A stretch of DNA of 64,000 bases from Novosphingobium sp. 9 (GTDB lineage: Bacteria; Pseudomonadota; Alphaproteobacteria; Sphingomonadales; Sphingomonadaceae): positions 1,240,501 to 1,304,500 of the forward strand of contig NZ_CP022707.1 in NCBI RefSeq assembly GCF_025340265.1, read 5' to 3'. The position numbers were made by a program, and so were the translations under genes. The notes under the pieces are model-generated. The model was not told the origin of the DNA. It did not search any database and worked only from the letters and a program-made list of their open reading frames with translations. Positions 1 to 8,557 of this stretch are shown piece by piece (within the stretch, counting starts at the first letter, position 1; each line of letters begins with the position of its first letter).

Positions 1-711
1 CCAACCGATCCGCAGGCCGATTATCGGGTGCAGATATTCTTCCCCGCCGGTGAACTGCCATTTGCGGGTCATCCTACCCTGGGCAGCGCCTATGCATGGC
101 TTGCAGCGGGTGGCGTGCCGAAATCGGCGGGAACCGTGGTGCAGGAATGCGGAATCGGGCTGGTCGATGTTCAGACCGAGGGAGCCACTGCCCCAGCACG
201 GCGGCTGGCTTTCGCGGCGCCCGCACTGACACGGTCCGGACCGCTCGATGAAGCCGAGCGTGCCGAGGCGATCCGTCTGGCCGGGGTGGCACCGGAAGCG
301 GTGGTGGAAGCGGTTCACGTCGCCAATGGCCCGAAGTGGCAGCTGTTGCGCTTGCGGAGTGCTGCCGATGTGCTGGCGGCCCGACCAGCGCCGGAAGCGC
401 CGCTCGGCACCGACATCGGTCTCGCGGCGCCGGGCGAGGCCGGGTCAGGTATCGACTGGGAACTGCGCGCTTTCTTTGCCAACCAGCATGGCAGCCTGAC
501 GGAAGATCCGGTGACCGGATCGTTCAACGCCGGTGTCGCGGTGCATCTGTTCGGAACCGGACTGGTGGATGGTTCCTACACTGCCGCACAAGGCCGCATG
601 GTGGGCGCGGAGGGACGGATATTCGTCTCGCGCGACGAAAGCGGGGTGATCTGGATCGGTGGCGACTGTGCGATGATCTCGCAGGGCGGCGCGCTGACGG
701 CCTTCGCCTGA
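1..711 (+). CDS. PhzF family protein, 5' end outside the window
   Basis: The reading frame is open from base 1, so the N-terminus (with the usual catalytic Glu) lies upstream of the window. The visible part starts PTDPQADYRVQIFFPAGELP and continues with the GHPTLGSAYAWL segment and a late EDPVTGSFNAGVAVHL motif. Both are hallmarks of the PhzF/diaminopimelate-epimerase-fold isomerase family. The substrate cannot be told from sequence; most bacterial members outside phenazine clusters are uncharacterised isomerases. It ends 18 bases before a convergent gene. No phenazine genes are nearby, so a phenazine role is not implied. Confidence 0.85.
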   Translation, partial: PTDPQADYRVQIFFPAGELPFAGHPTLGSAYAWLAAGGVPKSAGTVVQECGIGLVDVQTEGATAPARRLAFAAPALTRSGPLDEAERAEAIRLAGVAPEAVVEAVHVANGPKWQLLRLRSAADVLAARPAPEAPLGTDIGLAAPGEAGSGIDWELRAFFANQHGSLTEDPVTGSFNAGVAVHLFGTGLVDGSYTAAQGRMVGAEGRIFVSRDESGVIWIGGDCAMISQGGALTAFA

Positions 712-729
712 CCCTTTTTGCAAGGTAGC

Positions 730-2516
730 TCAGGCGCTGCGCAAGTGTGCCGCCCTGGCCCGCTCCGCGACCCATGGGAGGACATGTTCGAAGGCCATCG
801 GCCGGGCAATGCCATAGCCTTGGGCGCAGTGACAGCCGAACGCGGCCAGCATGAGTTCGGCCTCGGCGGTTTCCACGCCTTCTGCAACGAGGGGGATGCC
901 CATGCTGTCACACAGCACCACCAGCGACTTGACCAGCGACTGGTCGAAGCGGCTATGGGTGCATGAGGTGATGAACGAGCGGTCGATCTTGATCTCGCTC
1001 ACGGTGAAATCGCCGAGATAGCGGAACGAGGTGAAGCCGGCGCCGAAATCGTCGATGGAAAGGTGGATGTCGTGCTCGCGCAGTTCCTCCACCACACGCC
1101 GGGTTTGCGCCGGGTTAGAAATCAGCGCGGTCTCGGTCAGTTCCACCGTCAGGCGCGAGGGGAGACCTTGTGACGGCGTACCGCGTCTAGCACCTCCTCG
1201 ACGAAGTGGGGCCGTTCGAACATCCGCGCCGAGACATTGATGGATATCCCCGCGCCGCCGATCTGGTCCTGCACCGAAGCGAACTGGCCAAGCACCTTGT
1301 CGAGGCAGCGCAAGGTGAAGACTTCCAGCAACGGGGAGTGTTCGATGGCCTCGATCAGGCGATCGGCGGGAACGTCGCCGTGGCTGGGGTGAGACCAGCG
1401 GACGAGCGCTTCGAAGCCGCGAATCTCACCGCTGCGCAGATCGACCTGCGGTTGCCAGTGCCAGTTGATTTCATCGCCGGTCAGCGCGCCTTCGAGGTCT
1501 TCCAGCAGCCTGTGCGGCTCGGGCGCGGCGGGGCGCGGTATGGCGCCGACCTTTGCGAGGATGACCTTGTCGGCCCCGCGCTTGGCTTCGTACATCGCTG
1601 CATCCGCTCCGGCGAGGAGGGCTGCGGCATCGACTGCGATTTCCGGACACATGGCGATGCCCATCGAGGCGCCGACGTGCAACACGCGAGTGCCGTGAAC
1701 GATGGGCTGCTCGATCAGGCCAATCAGTTTCTCGCCCAGCATCATCGCGCTCTCGGGTGAGGCGAGGTCTTGCAGAAGTAGCGCGAATTCATCACCGCCG
1801 AGGCGGGCAACGGTATCGATCTCTCGCAAGTGCGCACGCAGGCGCCGGGCGATGGTGATCAGCACGAAGTCGCCTGCGGCATGGCCGAGGCTGTCGTTGA
1901 TTTCCTTGAAGCGATCGAGGTCGATCATCACGACCGCGAAGGGCTCGCCATTGCGCCGGGTTCGCACGCAGTCCTGATCCAGCCGGTCGAAGAACAGGGT
2001 CCGGTTGGGCAGATCGGTCAGCGGATCGTGCAGACTGCGATGCGTCAGTTCCTCCTCGGCACGGCGCAGTTCCTGACGGTAGGCGCGCCATGCCAGCCCT
2101 TCGTCGAGCGAGGCGGCGACGCGTTCGGTGGTGAGGTGACGTTTCGTGAGGAATTCGGTCATCCCGGCCTTGATCGAATCGGCGGCGATCTGTTCGTCGC
2201 CGTGCCCGGTCACGGCGATGATAGGACAGTCCGGATCGATCTTTTCGCGAATGGTGGGCACCAGTTCGCGACCATCGCCATCATTCAGACCGAAGTCGAG
2301 GAACACGGCATCGAAATGGCTGTGCCTGTCATCGAATGCGGCCAGCGCTTCAGCCTGTGAACTGGCTTCGAAGACTTCCACGGCACGCGGGCCGCTACGG
2401 AGCATCCGCCGCAATCGCTCGCGGTCTACATCGTCATCATCGACGATGAGCACGTGAAGGGGCGGGGCCATGCTGGAGGGAAGCGACAGGACAGGCATGT
2501 TCATGGCGCCTCTCAC
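730..2516 (-). CDS. REC-GGDEF-EAL cyclic-di-GMP signalling protein, apparent 1-nt frameshift
   Basis: Two frames together encode one protein. The first (to 1149) has a receiver domain (LIVDDDDVDRERL, phospho-acceptor Asp in VFLDFGLND), a GGDEF domain with intact RLGGDEFALL and the start of an EAL domain (FEALVRW). The second (1146 to 730) carries the rest of the EAL domain: ELTETAL, IDDFGAGFTSF, IKIDRSFI and AEGVET. One missing C near 1150-1157 restores continuity. GGDEF domains make and EAL domains hydrolyse c-di-GMP; both active-site motifs look complete. The GTG start at 2516 overlaps the upstream regulator stop by 4 bases, and ATG at 2504 is an alternative. It is the last gene of a three-gene signalling operon. 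The frameshift is probably an assembly error (see findings). Confidence 0.8.
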
Positions 2517-2992
2517 GGCAGTTCCTGCGTGGACGTGTACTGTTTGATGAAGGTGGCCAACCGCGCGAACTGCGGGCCGACGGCGGACTTCACCATGTAA
2601 CCGGCGACATGCTCGTCATAGGCCCGGCGAAGATCCTGATCGCGCGACGACGTGCTCAGCATGAAGACAACCGTGCGCTGGAGCAGAGGATCGCGGCGCA
2701 GCTTTTCCAGCAGCTGGAAGCCGTCCATGCCGGGCATGTTGATATCCAGCAGCACGACGAGCGGTGCCTTGATTGTCTTGGTCGGGTGGCATCCCTGCAG
2801 GATTGCCAGAGCTTCGACCCCATCGCCGGCGCAGACCGTAGTACAGGGAACCGCGTGGCGACGGAAACTGCGCAGGACACCTTCCACAGCCACATCATCG
2901 TCGTCCACAAGCAATACCGAGCACAGGGGCAGGGGGGCGGTAACGTCCAGTGGTTGGATGTCGGGGCGATCTTCGAGCGTCAGTTCAGCCAT
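2513..2992 (-). CDS. Single-domain response regulator
   Basis: This 159-residue protein is a CheY-like receiver with no output domain. It has the acidic cluster LLVDDDDVAVEG, the phospho-acceptor Asp in VVLLDINMPGMDGF, a Thr/Ser switch in VFMLSTSSRD and the conserved Lys in GYMVKSAVGP. The long loop with LSTSSRDQDLRRAY is typical of regulators paired with PAS or phytochrome-like kinases (Rcp1 type). The start overlaps the kinase stop by 8 bases and its own stop overlaps the REC-GGDEF-EAL start, which points to translational coupling. It probably relays phosphate from the upstream kinase, perhaps to the downstream c-di-GMP enzyme; that link is inferred from the operon. Confidence 0.88.
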   Translation of the reverse strand: MAELTLEDRPDIQPLDVTAPLPLCSVLLVDDDDVAVEGVLRSFRRHAVPCTTVCAGDGVEALAILQGCHPTKTIKAPLVVLLDINMPGMDGFQLLEKLRRDPLLQRTVVFMLSTSSRDQDLRRAYDEHVAGYMVKSAVGPQFARLATFIKQYTSTQELP

Positions 2993-4478
2993 GTCCTCCC
3001 TCTCTCAACATGATGCGTGGCCAGTGGATCATGAAGCTGGCGCCGCCGAGTGGACCGTGCCCGGCGACCGTGATGGTCCCGCCATGGGTGAGGACCATGC
3101 GGCGGGTGAAGGCAAGGCCGACCCCATCGCCAGGTGTGTCGGTGGAGGCGCGGTGGAACAGCTTGAAAATGCGCTCTTCCGCGCCCGCCGGGATGCCCTT
3201 GCCGTCATCGTCCACGGTGAAGATGGCAAAGCGGCCTTCCTCGCGCACGGTAATGCGGATGCGCCCGTGTGCTTCCCCGTGGTGCTTCACCGCATTGGCG
3301 ACGAGATTTCGCAGCGAGGTGGCAAGCGGCGCTCTCGGCGTAAGAAAAGGCGCCGCCTTTACTTCGGTTTCGACCCTGAATGTGCCGGGCAGCACGGCCG
3401 TCGTCACCGCCTCGTCGACCAGATCGACAGGGTCTACCATCTCGGTGACAAGATCGCGGTTTCCCGCGCGGGCATATGTCAGCAGATCGTCGATCATCTG
3501 CTCGGAGCGGGCAATTCTGAGCGAGATACGGTCGAAGTTGTGCTTCACTTCTTCGGGAATTGCGTCTTCGCCGAGGTCTTCGCGAATCCAGCCCACCAGA
3601 TCGGCGATGCCGCGCAGTGGCGAACGAAGATCATGGCTGGCAATGTAGGTGAACTCTTCGAGCTGCAGGTTCGTCTGCTGGAGCGCGGTTTCGGAGCGTT
3701 TGCGCGCCGAGACATCGGAAATCAGCGCAAGAAACAGCGGCAGTCGCATGTTCTCAAGCCGGGTCAGCGCGATCTCGACGGGAAATTCCTGGCCCGAGCG
3801 ATGCTGGCCGGTAACGTCCCGGTCTACACCGATGAGCCGCGTCTCCGGTTCGGCAATATACGCACGGACATTGCCTTCGTGGAGTGACCGAAAGCGCTCG
3901 GGCAGGAGTTGTGCCACCGGCTGGCCCACGAGTTCCTCGGGACGGTAGCCGAAATCTTCGGCCAGACGCGTGTTCACCTTGACGATGCGCTGGGCCGTGT
4001 CGGCCACGAGCAGCCCGATCGGCAGGCTCTCGAAGATCTGGTTGAAGCGTCGCTCTGCAACCAGTTGCCGCCCCAGGCTGATGACATAGGCGAGCGCGCA
4101 TTCGTGGTTTCGCTCGTCGTGATGACTTTCGCCGCAGCCATCATAGGGCATCAGCGTGATCTCGACCGTCTGGATCAGCCCCATGGCAGAGCCCAGGTCG
4201 AAGCGACCCGTCCGCGGCTGGCGGGCCTTGGGTGGGGTCATGAAATGCGCGGTCAGCATTTCGCGCCAGGCAGATCCTTCGTTTTCGCCCAGGCGAACAT
4301 CGACAAGGCTGTGCAGGAGTGTGCTGTCGTCGGCCTCACCAAGGAGAGTGACAAGGGTCTGGTTTGTCCAGACGATCACGCCTTCGCTGTCGATCAGCGC
4401 GACGCCGAACGGTGCGTGCTCGAAAGCTCCCCGCAGATCGGGGCGCAGTGTCGGGGCCAGCCGTTCCTCAAGCTGCAT
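2985..4478 (-). CDS. PAS-domain sensor histidine kinase
   Basis: This 497-residue kinase has two PAS segments in its N-terminal half (roughly residues 20-130 and 140-260; the second ends LFLALISDVSARKR) and a HisKA box with phospho-accepting His in YIASHDLRSPLRG. The ATPase domain shows an N box (NLVANAVKHH), a G1 box (DDDGKGIPAG) and a G2 box (GDGVGLAFTRRMV). No transmembrane segment is evident, so it probably senses a cytoplasmic signal such as a ligand or redox state. It is the first gene of the minus-strand signalling operon. Confidence 0.9.
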   Translation of the reverse strand: MQLEERLAPTLRPDLRGAFEHAPFGVALIDSEGVIVWTNQTLVTLLGEADDSTLLHSLVDVRLGENEGSAWREMLTAHFMTPPKARQPRTGRFDLGSAMGLIQTVEITLMPYDGCGESHHDERNHECALAYVISLGRQLVAERRFNQIFESLPIGLLVADTAQRIVKVNTRLAEDFGYRPEELVGQPVAQLLPERFRSLHEGNVRAYIAEPETRLIGVDRDVTGQHRSGQEFPVEIALTRLENMRLPLFLALISDVSARKRSETALQQTNLQLEEFTYIASHDLRSPLRGIADLVGWIREDLGEDAIPEEVKHNFDRISLRIARSEQMIDDLLTYARAGNRDLVTEMVDPVDLVDEAVTTAVLPGTFRVETEVKAAPFLTPRAPLATSLRNLVANAVKHHGEAHGRIRITVREEGRFAIFTVDDDGKGIPAGAEERIFKLFHRASTDTPGDGVGLAFTRRMVLTHGGTITVAGHGPLGGASFMIHWPRIMLREGGHG

Positions 4479-4676
4479 GGACGCTCCCTTCCAGGGGCGT
4501 CGCGGCGAGGTTTTGCGCGGGATCGCGAAAGGGCCGGGACGCCTTGTCGGAGCAACCCTTCGGTTCGCCCCGGCCTTTCGGGTATCATGGAAGAGATTTT
4601 AGGAAGGCGAAGCGATGCCTCCGATCTAGCACCTAGTTTCTAAGTACTTGTCCAGAGCGAAATCGCATTTGCGAAA

Positions 4677-5168
4677 TCAGGCGGCGACGAAGCGCCCCGC
4701 CGCGCGATCCTTGCGCACGCGCAGTCCATCGAAAACGGAGCCGTTCATGGTGATCCACACACCGGGCTGCGCGGACTGGCAGCAGGCGAACGCCATGCCC
4801 AGATTGAAGGCGGCATCGCTTTCAGTGAAGCGTGCGGGGCTGAGCGCGCCGACCAGTACGATGGTCTTGCCGGTCAGGCTGGCCAGCACTTTGGCGGTAT
4901 CGGTCATCGTATCGGTGCCATGCGTGATGACGACAAGGTCTTCGGGCGCCGAGGCGATGGTCGCCGCGATCAGGTCGCGGTCCGCATCGGTGAGTTCGAG
5001 GCTGTCCTTGCGCATCAACTCGACGATACGAACAGGGTGTTCGACCCGGCTGCGCTCTAGCACCGTAGCGATCACGCTTTCGGCGATCTGGTACTCGCTG
5101 AGCGCGTCGAAATACTGCTTGTCGATGGTGCCGCCGGTGGTCAGCACGAGAATGGGCTTGCTGGACAT
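4677..5168 (-). CDS. Short asparaginase-like protein (N-terminal domain only)
   Basis: The 163-residue product matches only the N-terminal domain of type I/II L-asparaginases. It carries both nucleophile motifs: the first Thr in VLTTGGTID and the second in VVITHGTDTM. Full asparaginases are about 330 residues with a C-terminal domain that helps complete the site at the dimer interface, so activity on Asn is uncertain. ATG at 5168 is chosen over the longer start because GGAG sits about 7 bases upstream. A dedicated single-domain asparaginase-like subfamily exists in proteobacteria, so this need not be a broken gene. Confidence 0.8.
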   Translation of the reverse strand: MSSKPILVLTTGGTIDKQYFDALSEYQIAESVIATVLERSRVEHPVRIVELMRKDSLELTDADRDLIAATIASAPEDLVVITHGTDTMTDTAKVLASLTGKTIVLVGALSPARFTESDAAFNLGMAFACCQSAQPGVWITMNGSVFDGLRVRKDRAAGRFVAA

Positions 5169-5235
5169 GAGGGCTCCTTTCCCGCGCAAGCGACACTACG
5201 TCAACTGCGCTTGCCCAATGCCTTGGGAAGAAAGG

Positions 5236-5862
5236 CTATCCTTCCTGTCCGGCAGACTGCTTTCGCTGTTCGGGCCAGTGAATCGTGTCCACCAGGCGAT
5301 CGACGAAGGCATGGCGCTCTTCAAGCGAAGTCTCGAACGGGCGGAGCAGAATTTCGGCGCGGTATCCATTGATCGCCGATACGATCAGCCGGGTGAGGTT
5401 CCAGGCGTCCTCATCCTCGAAACGGGTGGCGAGAAATTCCCAGAACCGCAGGCGCAGCTTGGCCGGGCCACGATCATAAAACATGTCCTTGAGTTCGGGA
5501 AAGCGCCCGCTCTGGCTGATCATGAGGCGGAAAAGCAGCACCGAATCAGGGTGCATCAGGCATTCCATGAACCGATGGCACGCGCGGCGCATCGCTTCGA
5601 CGGTAAAAGTCTGGCCGGTCAGAACCTCGTCGGTGTCGGCTGAGAAACTCTCGACCAGAGCGTCCATGACGGCGGCAAAGACTTCTTCTTTCGAGGAAAA
5701 GTGCGACCAAAGGGTCGCCTTGGACCCTCCCAGCGAATCGGCAATGCCCGACATTGTCGTTTCACCGTAACCTCGATGGAGGAAACTGCGCATGGCGACG
5801 TCCACGATCGCCGCGCGGCGCCGTGCCTTGTTGAGTTCGCGCTTTCCCAATTTTTCCGTCAT
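5236..5862 (-). CDS. TetR family repressor of the adjacent efflux operon
   Basis: This 208-residue protein has an N-terminal TetR helix-turn-helix (about residues 12-58: AAIVDVAMRSFLHRGYGETT, then SGIADSLGGSKATLWSHFSS) and a helical ligand domain like AcrR relatives. It is divergent from the outer-membrane-factor/HlyD/MFS operon that begins 66 bases away. Two inverted GTAC-type repeats lie in the gap, so it very likely represses both the pump operon and itself and releases on binding a pump substrate. Confidence 0.88.
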   Translation of the reverse strand: MTEKLGKRELNKARRRAAIVDVAMRSFLHRGYGETTMSGIADSLGGSKATLWSHFSSKEEVFAAVMDALVESFSADTDEVLTGQTFTVEAMRRACHRFMECLMHPDSVLLFRLMISQSGRFPELKDMFYDRGPAKLRLRFWEFLATRFEDEDAWNLTRLIVSAINGYRAEILLRPFETSLEERHAFVDRLVDTIHWPEQRKQSAGQEG

Positions 5863-5866
5863 AGCT

Positions 5867-5880
5867 GTACTGGTCAGTAC
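5867..5880. promoter_or_regulatory. Putative TetR operator O1
   Basis: Perfect palindrome GTACTG-GT-CAGTAC with 6-base arms, 5 bases upstream of the repressor start codon. It would block the repressor promoter. A related half-site pair lies 56 bases away (5923-5936). Confidence 0.6.
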
Positions 5881-5889
5881 GCTTTTTGA

Positions 5890-5918
5890 TTGACAGCCGC
5901 AAGCCGGGAAACGATAAA
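5890..5918 (+). promoter_or_regulatory. Sigma70-like promoter of the efflux operon
   Basis: A consensus -35 TTGACA (5890-5895) is followed, after exactly 17 bases, by GATAAA (5913-5918). The predicted transcription start is near 5925, only about 4 bases before the ATG at 5929, so the mRNA would be nearly leaderless. Confidence 0.6.
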
Positions 5919-5922
5919 AACT

Positions 5923-5936
5923 GTACCGATGAGTAC
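5923..5936. promoter_or_regulatory. Putative TetR operator O2 over the efflux start codon
   Basis: GTACCGATGAGTAC shares the GTAC...GTAC frame and spacing of the operator at 5867-5880, with imperfect inner bases. It spans the predicted transcription start and the ATG of the outer membrane factor gene, a position suited to steric repression. Confidence 0.45.
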
Positions 5937-7389
5937 GAATATCCCATCTCGATTCGCGGCAGCTTCGTTGCTGGCCGTGACGCTATCGCTCAGCGCCTGC
6001 GGAGCGCCCGATCTCGGGCCGCGTCCGCAGCTGCGCACGCCCGAAACCTTCCAGAGCGCTCAATCGCTCGCGGACAGCAAGGAGGCCGCTGCCTGGCCGC
6101 AGCAGCAGTGGTGGACATCCTACAACGATCCCCAGCTGAACGGTCTGGTCGATCGGGCACTCAAGGGCTCGCCCGATGTCGCCAGCGCCGTGGCGCGTAT
6201 CCGCCAGGCGCAGGGCGCGATCCAGACCGTGCGGGGCAACCTGCTTCCGCAGATCAATGGCGCGGGCGATGCGGAAGTCTCCAAGCAGAGCTATAACAAC
6301 GGCACGCCTGCCAGCGCCCTGCCGCAGGGCTGGAAGGATTACGGCACGCTCGACATCGCTGCGAGTTTCAATCCCGATATCTGGGGCAAGAACCGCGATC
6401 TGCTGGCGGCGGCGACCTCCGCAACGGAAGCTGCGGTTGCCGATGAGCGGCAGGCCGAGCTGATGCTCGCGTCTAATGTTGTCTCGGGCTACTTCGATCT
6501 CGCTCGTCTGCTGGCGCGTCAGGATGTGCTGCAGGACGCGCTCAAGGCTCGGCAGGAGACTGCCGGGCTGACCGGGGGGCGCGTGAAGCAGGGGCTCGAT
6601 AACGAAAGCCCGCTGCGTCAGGCCAATTCTCTGGTGGCGCAGGCCCAGCAGGAGCTCGAAGCCAACGCCGAACAGATCGCCGTGCGCCGCCATGCGCTGG
6701 CCGCGTTGCTGGGCGAGGGGCCGGATGCGCTCGCAGACCTGACGCCGCCGAAGATCGATGCGATCCCTGAAACGCCGGTCCCTGGCGATGCCAGTATCGC
6801 TCTGGCGGGGCGCCGCCCCGATATCGTCGCGGCGCGCAGGCTGGTCGAATCGGCGGATAAGGGTATGTCCTATTCCAAGAAGTCGTTCCTGCCGGATATC
6901 TCGCTGAGCGGCCTGATCGGCCTGACCTCGCTGGGTATCCCGCATCTGTTCGATTCGGGTTCGGACTACGGCAACGCCGGTGCGGCGATCAGCCTGCCGA
7001 TCTTCCAGGGCGGCAAGCTGGCGGGTGAATATCGCATGGCCCGCGCCGGTTATGACACCGAGGTTGCCAGCTACAACAGCACTGTCATCAAGGCTTTGCA
7101 GGACGTGGCGGACTCGCTGGCTTCGCGCAGGTCCGCGCATGCGCGGGAGCAGAATGCGATCGTCGCCCGCGATCAGGCCGATCTGGCCTACAAGCTGGCA
7201 ATGATGCGCTACAAGGGCGGTCTCTACACCTATCTCGACGTGCTCAGCACGCAGCAGACGGCGCTTTCGGCCCGCATCTCGGCCGTAGATGCCCATTACA
7301 GTACGCTGGCCAGCGAAGTGGCGCTCACGCGCGCGCTCGGCGGCGGTTATGCAGACGATTCCAGCAAAAAGGCCTCCGACCATGAGTAA
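5929..7389 (+). CDS. NodT/OprM-type outer membrane efflux lipoprotein
   Basis: This 486-residue TolC-like channel has a lipoprotein signal ending LSLSAC (Cys is the lipidation site) and two repeated outer-membrane-efflux halves rich in long helices (for example QAQQELEANAEQIAVRRHALAALLGEGPDAL). It forms the exit duct of a tripartite pump with the next two genes. The ATG at 5929 is chosen because the signal peptide begins there; an earlier TTG at 5890 falls inside the -35 box. Its stop overlaps the next gene by 8 bases. Confidence 0.9.
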   Translation: MSTNIPSRFAAASLLAVTLSLSACGAPDLGPRPQLRTPETFQSAQSLADSKEAAAWPQQQWWTSYNDPQLNGLVDRALKGSPDVASAVARIRQAQGAIQTVRGNLLPQINGAGDAEVSKQSYNNGTPASALPQGWKDYGTLDIAASFNPDIWGKNRDLLAAATSATEAAVADERQAELMLASNVVSGYFDLARLLARQDVLQDALKARQETAGLTGGRVKQGLDNESPLRQANSLVAQAQQELEANAEQIAVRRHALAALLGEGPDALADLTPPKIDAIPETPVPGDASIALAGRRPDIVAARRLVESADKGMSYSKKSFLPDISLSGLIGLTSLGIPHLFDSGSDYGNAGAAISLPIFQGGKLAGEYRMARAGYDTEVASYNSTVIKALQDVADSLASRRSAHAREQNAIVARDQADLAYKLAMMRYKGGLYTYLDVLSTQQTALSARISAVDAHYSTLASEVALTRALGGGYADDSSKKASDHE

Positions 7390-8557
7390 CGAGACGCAGG
7401 ACAAGCCTGCAGGCGCCAACCCTCCTGCGGGAGCCGTGGCAGCCGAACATGAGCCGGTGGTCGAGCAGAAGAACCGCAAGCCGTTGCTGATCGGTCTGGC
7501 AATCGCTGTTGTAGTGATTGGCGTGCTCTATTTCCTGTATGACGAGTTCATCGGGTCGCGCTCGGTTTCGACCGATAACGCCTATGTTCAGGGTGAGGTC
7601 GCCGATGTGACTCCGCTGACCAGCGGTCGCGTTGTCGATGTCATGGTCACGGACACGCAGCCGGTTCGCAAGGGGCAGATCCTGTTCCGGATCGAGGATT
7701 CGGATCAGCGCATCGCGCTTGCGCAGGCGCAGGCCGAATTCGATCAGGCCGTCCGCAAGTATGGCCAGTCGTTGAAGAACAACGCGGCCCTGACGGCGAC
7801 CGCCGATGCCAACGAAGTTGCCATCGAATCCGCGATCGCACAGCTGGCCTCGGCCAATGCGACCCTCGACAAGGCGCAGACTGACTTCAACCGGCGTCAG
7901 GCTCTGGCCGGGACTGGTGCGGTTTCTGCCGATGAAGTGACGGCGGCACGTCAGGCGCTGGCTTCGGCCAAGGCCTCGCAGCAGCAGGCCAAGGCGGGTG
8001 TCGATCAGGCGCGCGCCTCGGCGGATAGCGCGCGTCGCAACGAAGCGGCGGCAAAGGCGCTGACCAACGACACCACTACGCAGAACGCGCCGGAAATCCA
8101 GCAGGCCAAGGCCAAGCTGGATTCGGCCAAACTCGATCTCAGCCGTACTGTCGTGCGTGCGCCGATCGACGGTATCGTCTCGCAGCGCACGATCCAGGTC
8201 GGCCAGAAGGTCGATAACGGCGCGACCGCGATGATCATCGTGCCGATCGATCAACTCTACGTGAATGCCAACTTCAAGGAAAACCAGCTTGAGCATGTGC
8301 GCTCCGGCCAGAAGGCGGAACTGACCTCGGATCTGTATGGCGGAAGCGTGGTCTATCACGGCAAGGTCGTCGGCTTCTCGGGCGGCACCGGTTCGGCTTT
8401 CGCGCTGATCCCTGCGCAGAACGCGACCGGCAACTGGATCAAGGTGGTTCAGCGCCTGCCCGTGCGCATCGAGCTGGACCCCAAGGAGTTGCGCGCGCAC
8501 CCGCTTCGCATCGGTCTTTCGATGGATGCCGAGGTCGATCTGACGGACGGCAACTGA
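7382..8557 (+). CDS. HlyD/EmrA-type membrane fusion protein
   Basis: The 391-residue periplasmic adaptor has one N-terminal membrane anchor (LLIGLAIAVVVIGVLYFLY), a biotinyl-lipoyl-like segment (STDNAYVQGEVADVTPLTSG), a long coiled-coil hairpin rich in Ala/Gln and the beta-barrel region (DLSRTVVRAPIDGIVSQRTI). These are diagnostic of EmrA-class adaptors. It bridges the downstream MFS pump and the upstream outer membrane channel. ATG at 7382 overlaps the previous stop and the TGA overlaps the next ATG, so the three genes are translationally coupled. Confidence 0.9.
   Translation: MSNETQDKPAGANPPAGAVAAEHEPVVEQKNRKPLLIGLAIAVVVIGVLYFLYDEFIGSRSVSTDNAYVQGEVADVTPLTSGRVVDVMVTDTQPVRKGQILFRIEDSDQRIALAQAQAEFDQAVRKYGQSLKNNAALTATADANEVAIESAIAQLASANATLDKAQTDFNRRQALAGTGAVSADEVTAARQALASAKASQQQAKAGVDQARASADSARRNEAAAKALTNDTTTQNAPEIQQAKAKLDSAKLDLSRTVVRAPIDGIVSQRTIQVGQKVDNGATAMIIVPIDQLYVNANFKENQLEHVRSGQKAELTSDLYGGSVVYHGKVVGFSGGTGSAFALIPAQNATGNWIKVVQRLPVRIELDPKELRAHPLRIGLSMDAEVDLTDGN

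Noticed and set aside
730..1146. Separate EAL-only gene downstream of a REC-GGDEF gene
   Set aside because: Starts in the middle of the conserved LTETAL motif and continues the same EAL domain, so it is one interrupted gene.
5983..7479. 498-codon minus-strand ORF opposite the outer membrane factor
   Set aside because: Shadow frame; no start signal or domain.
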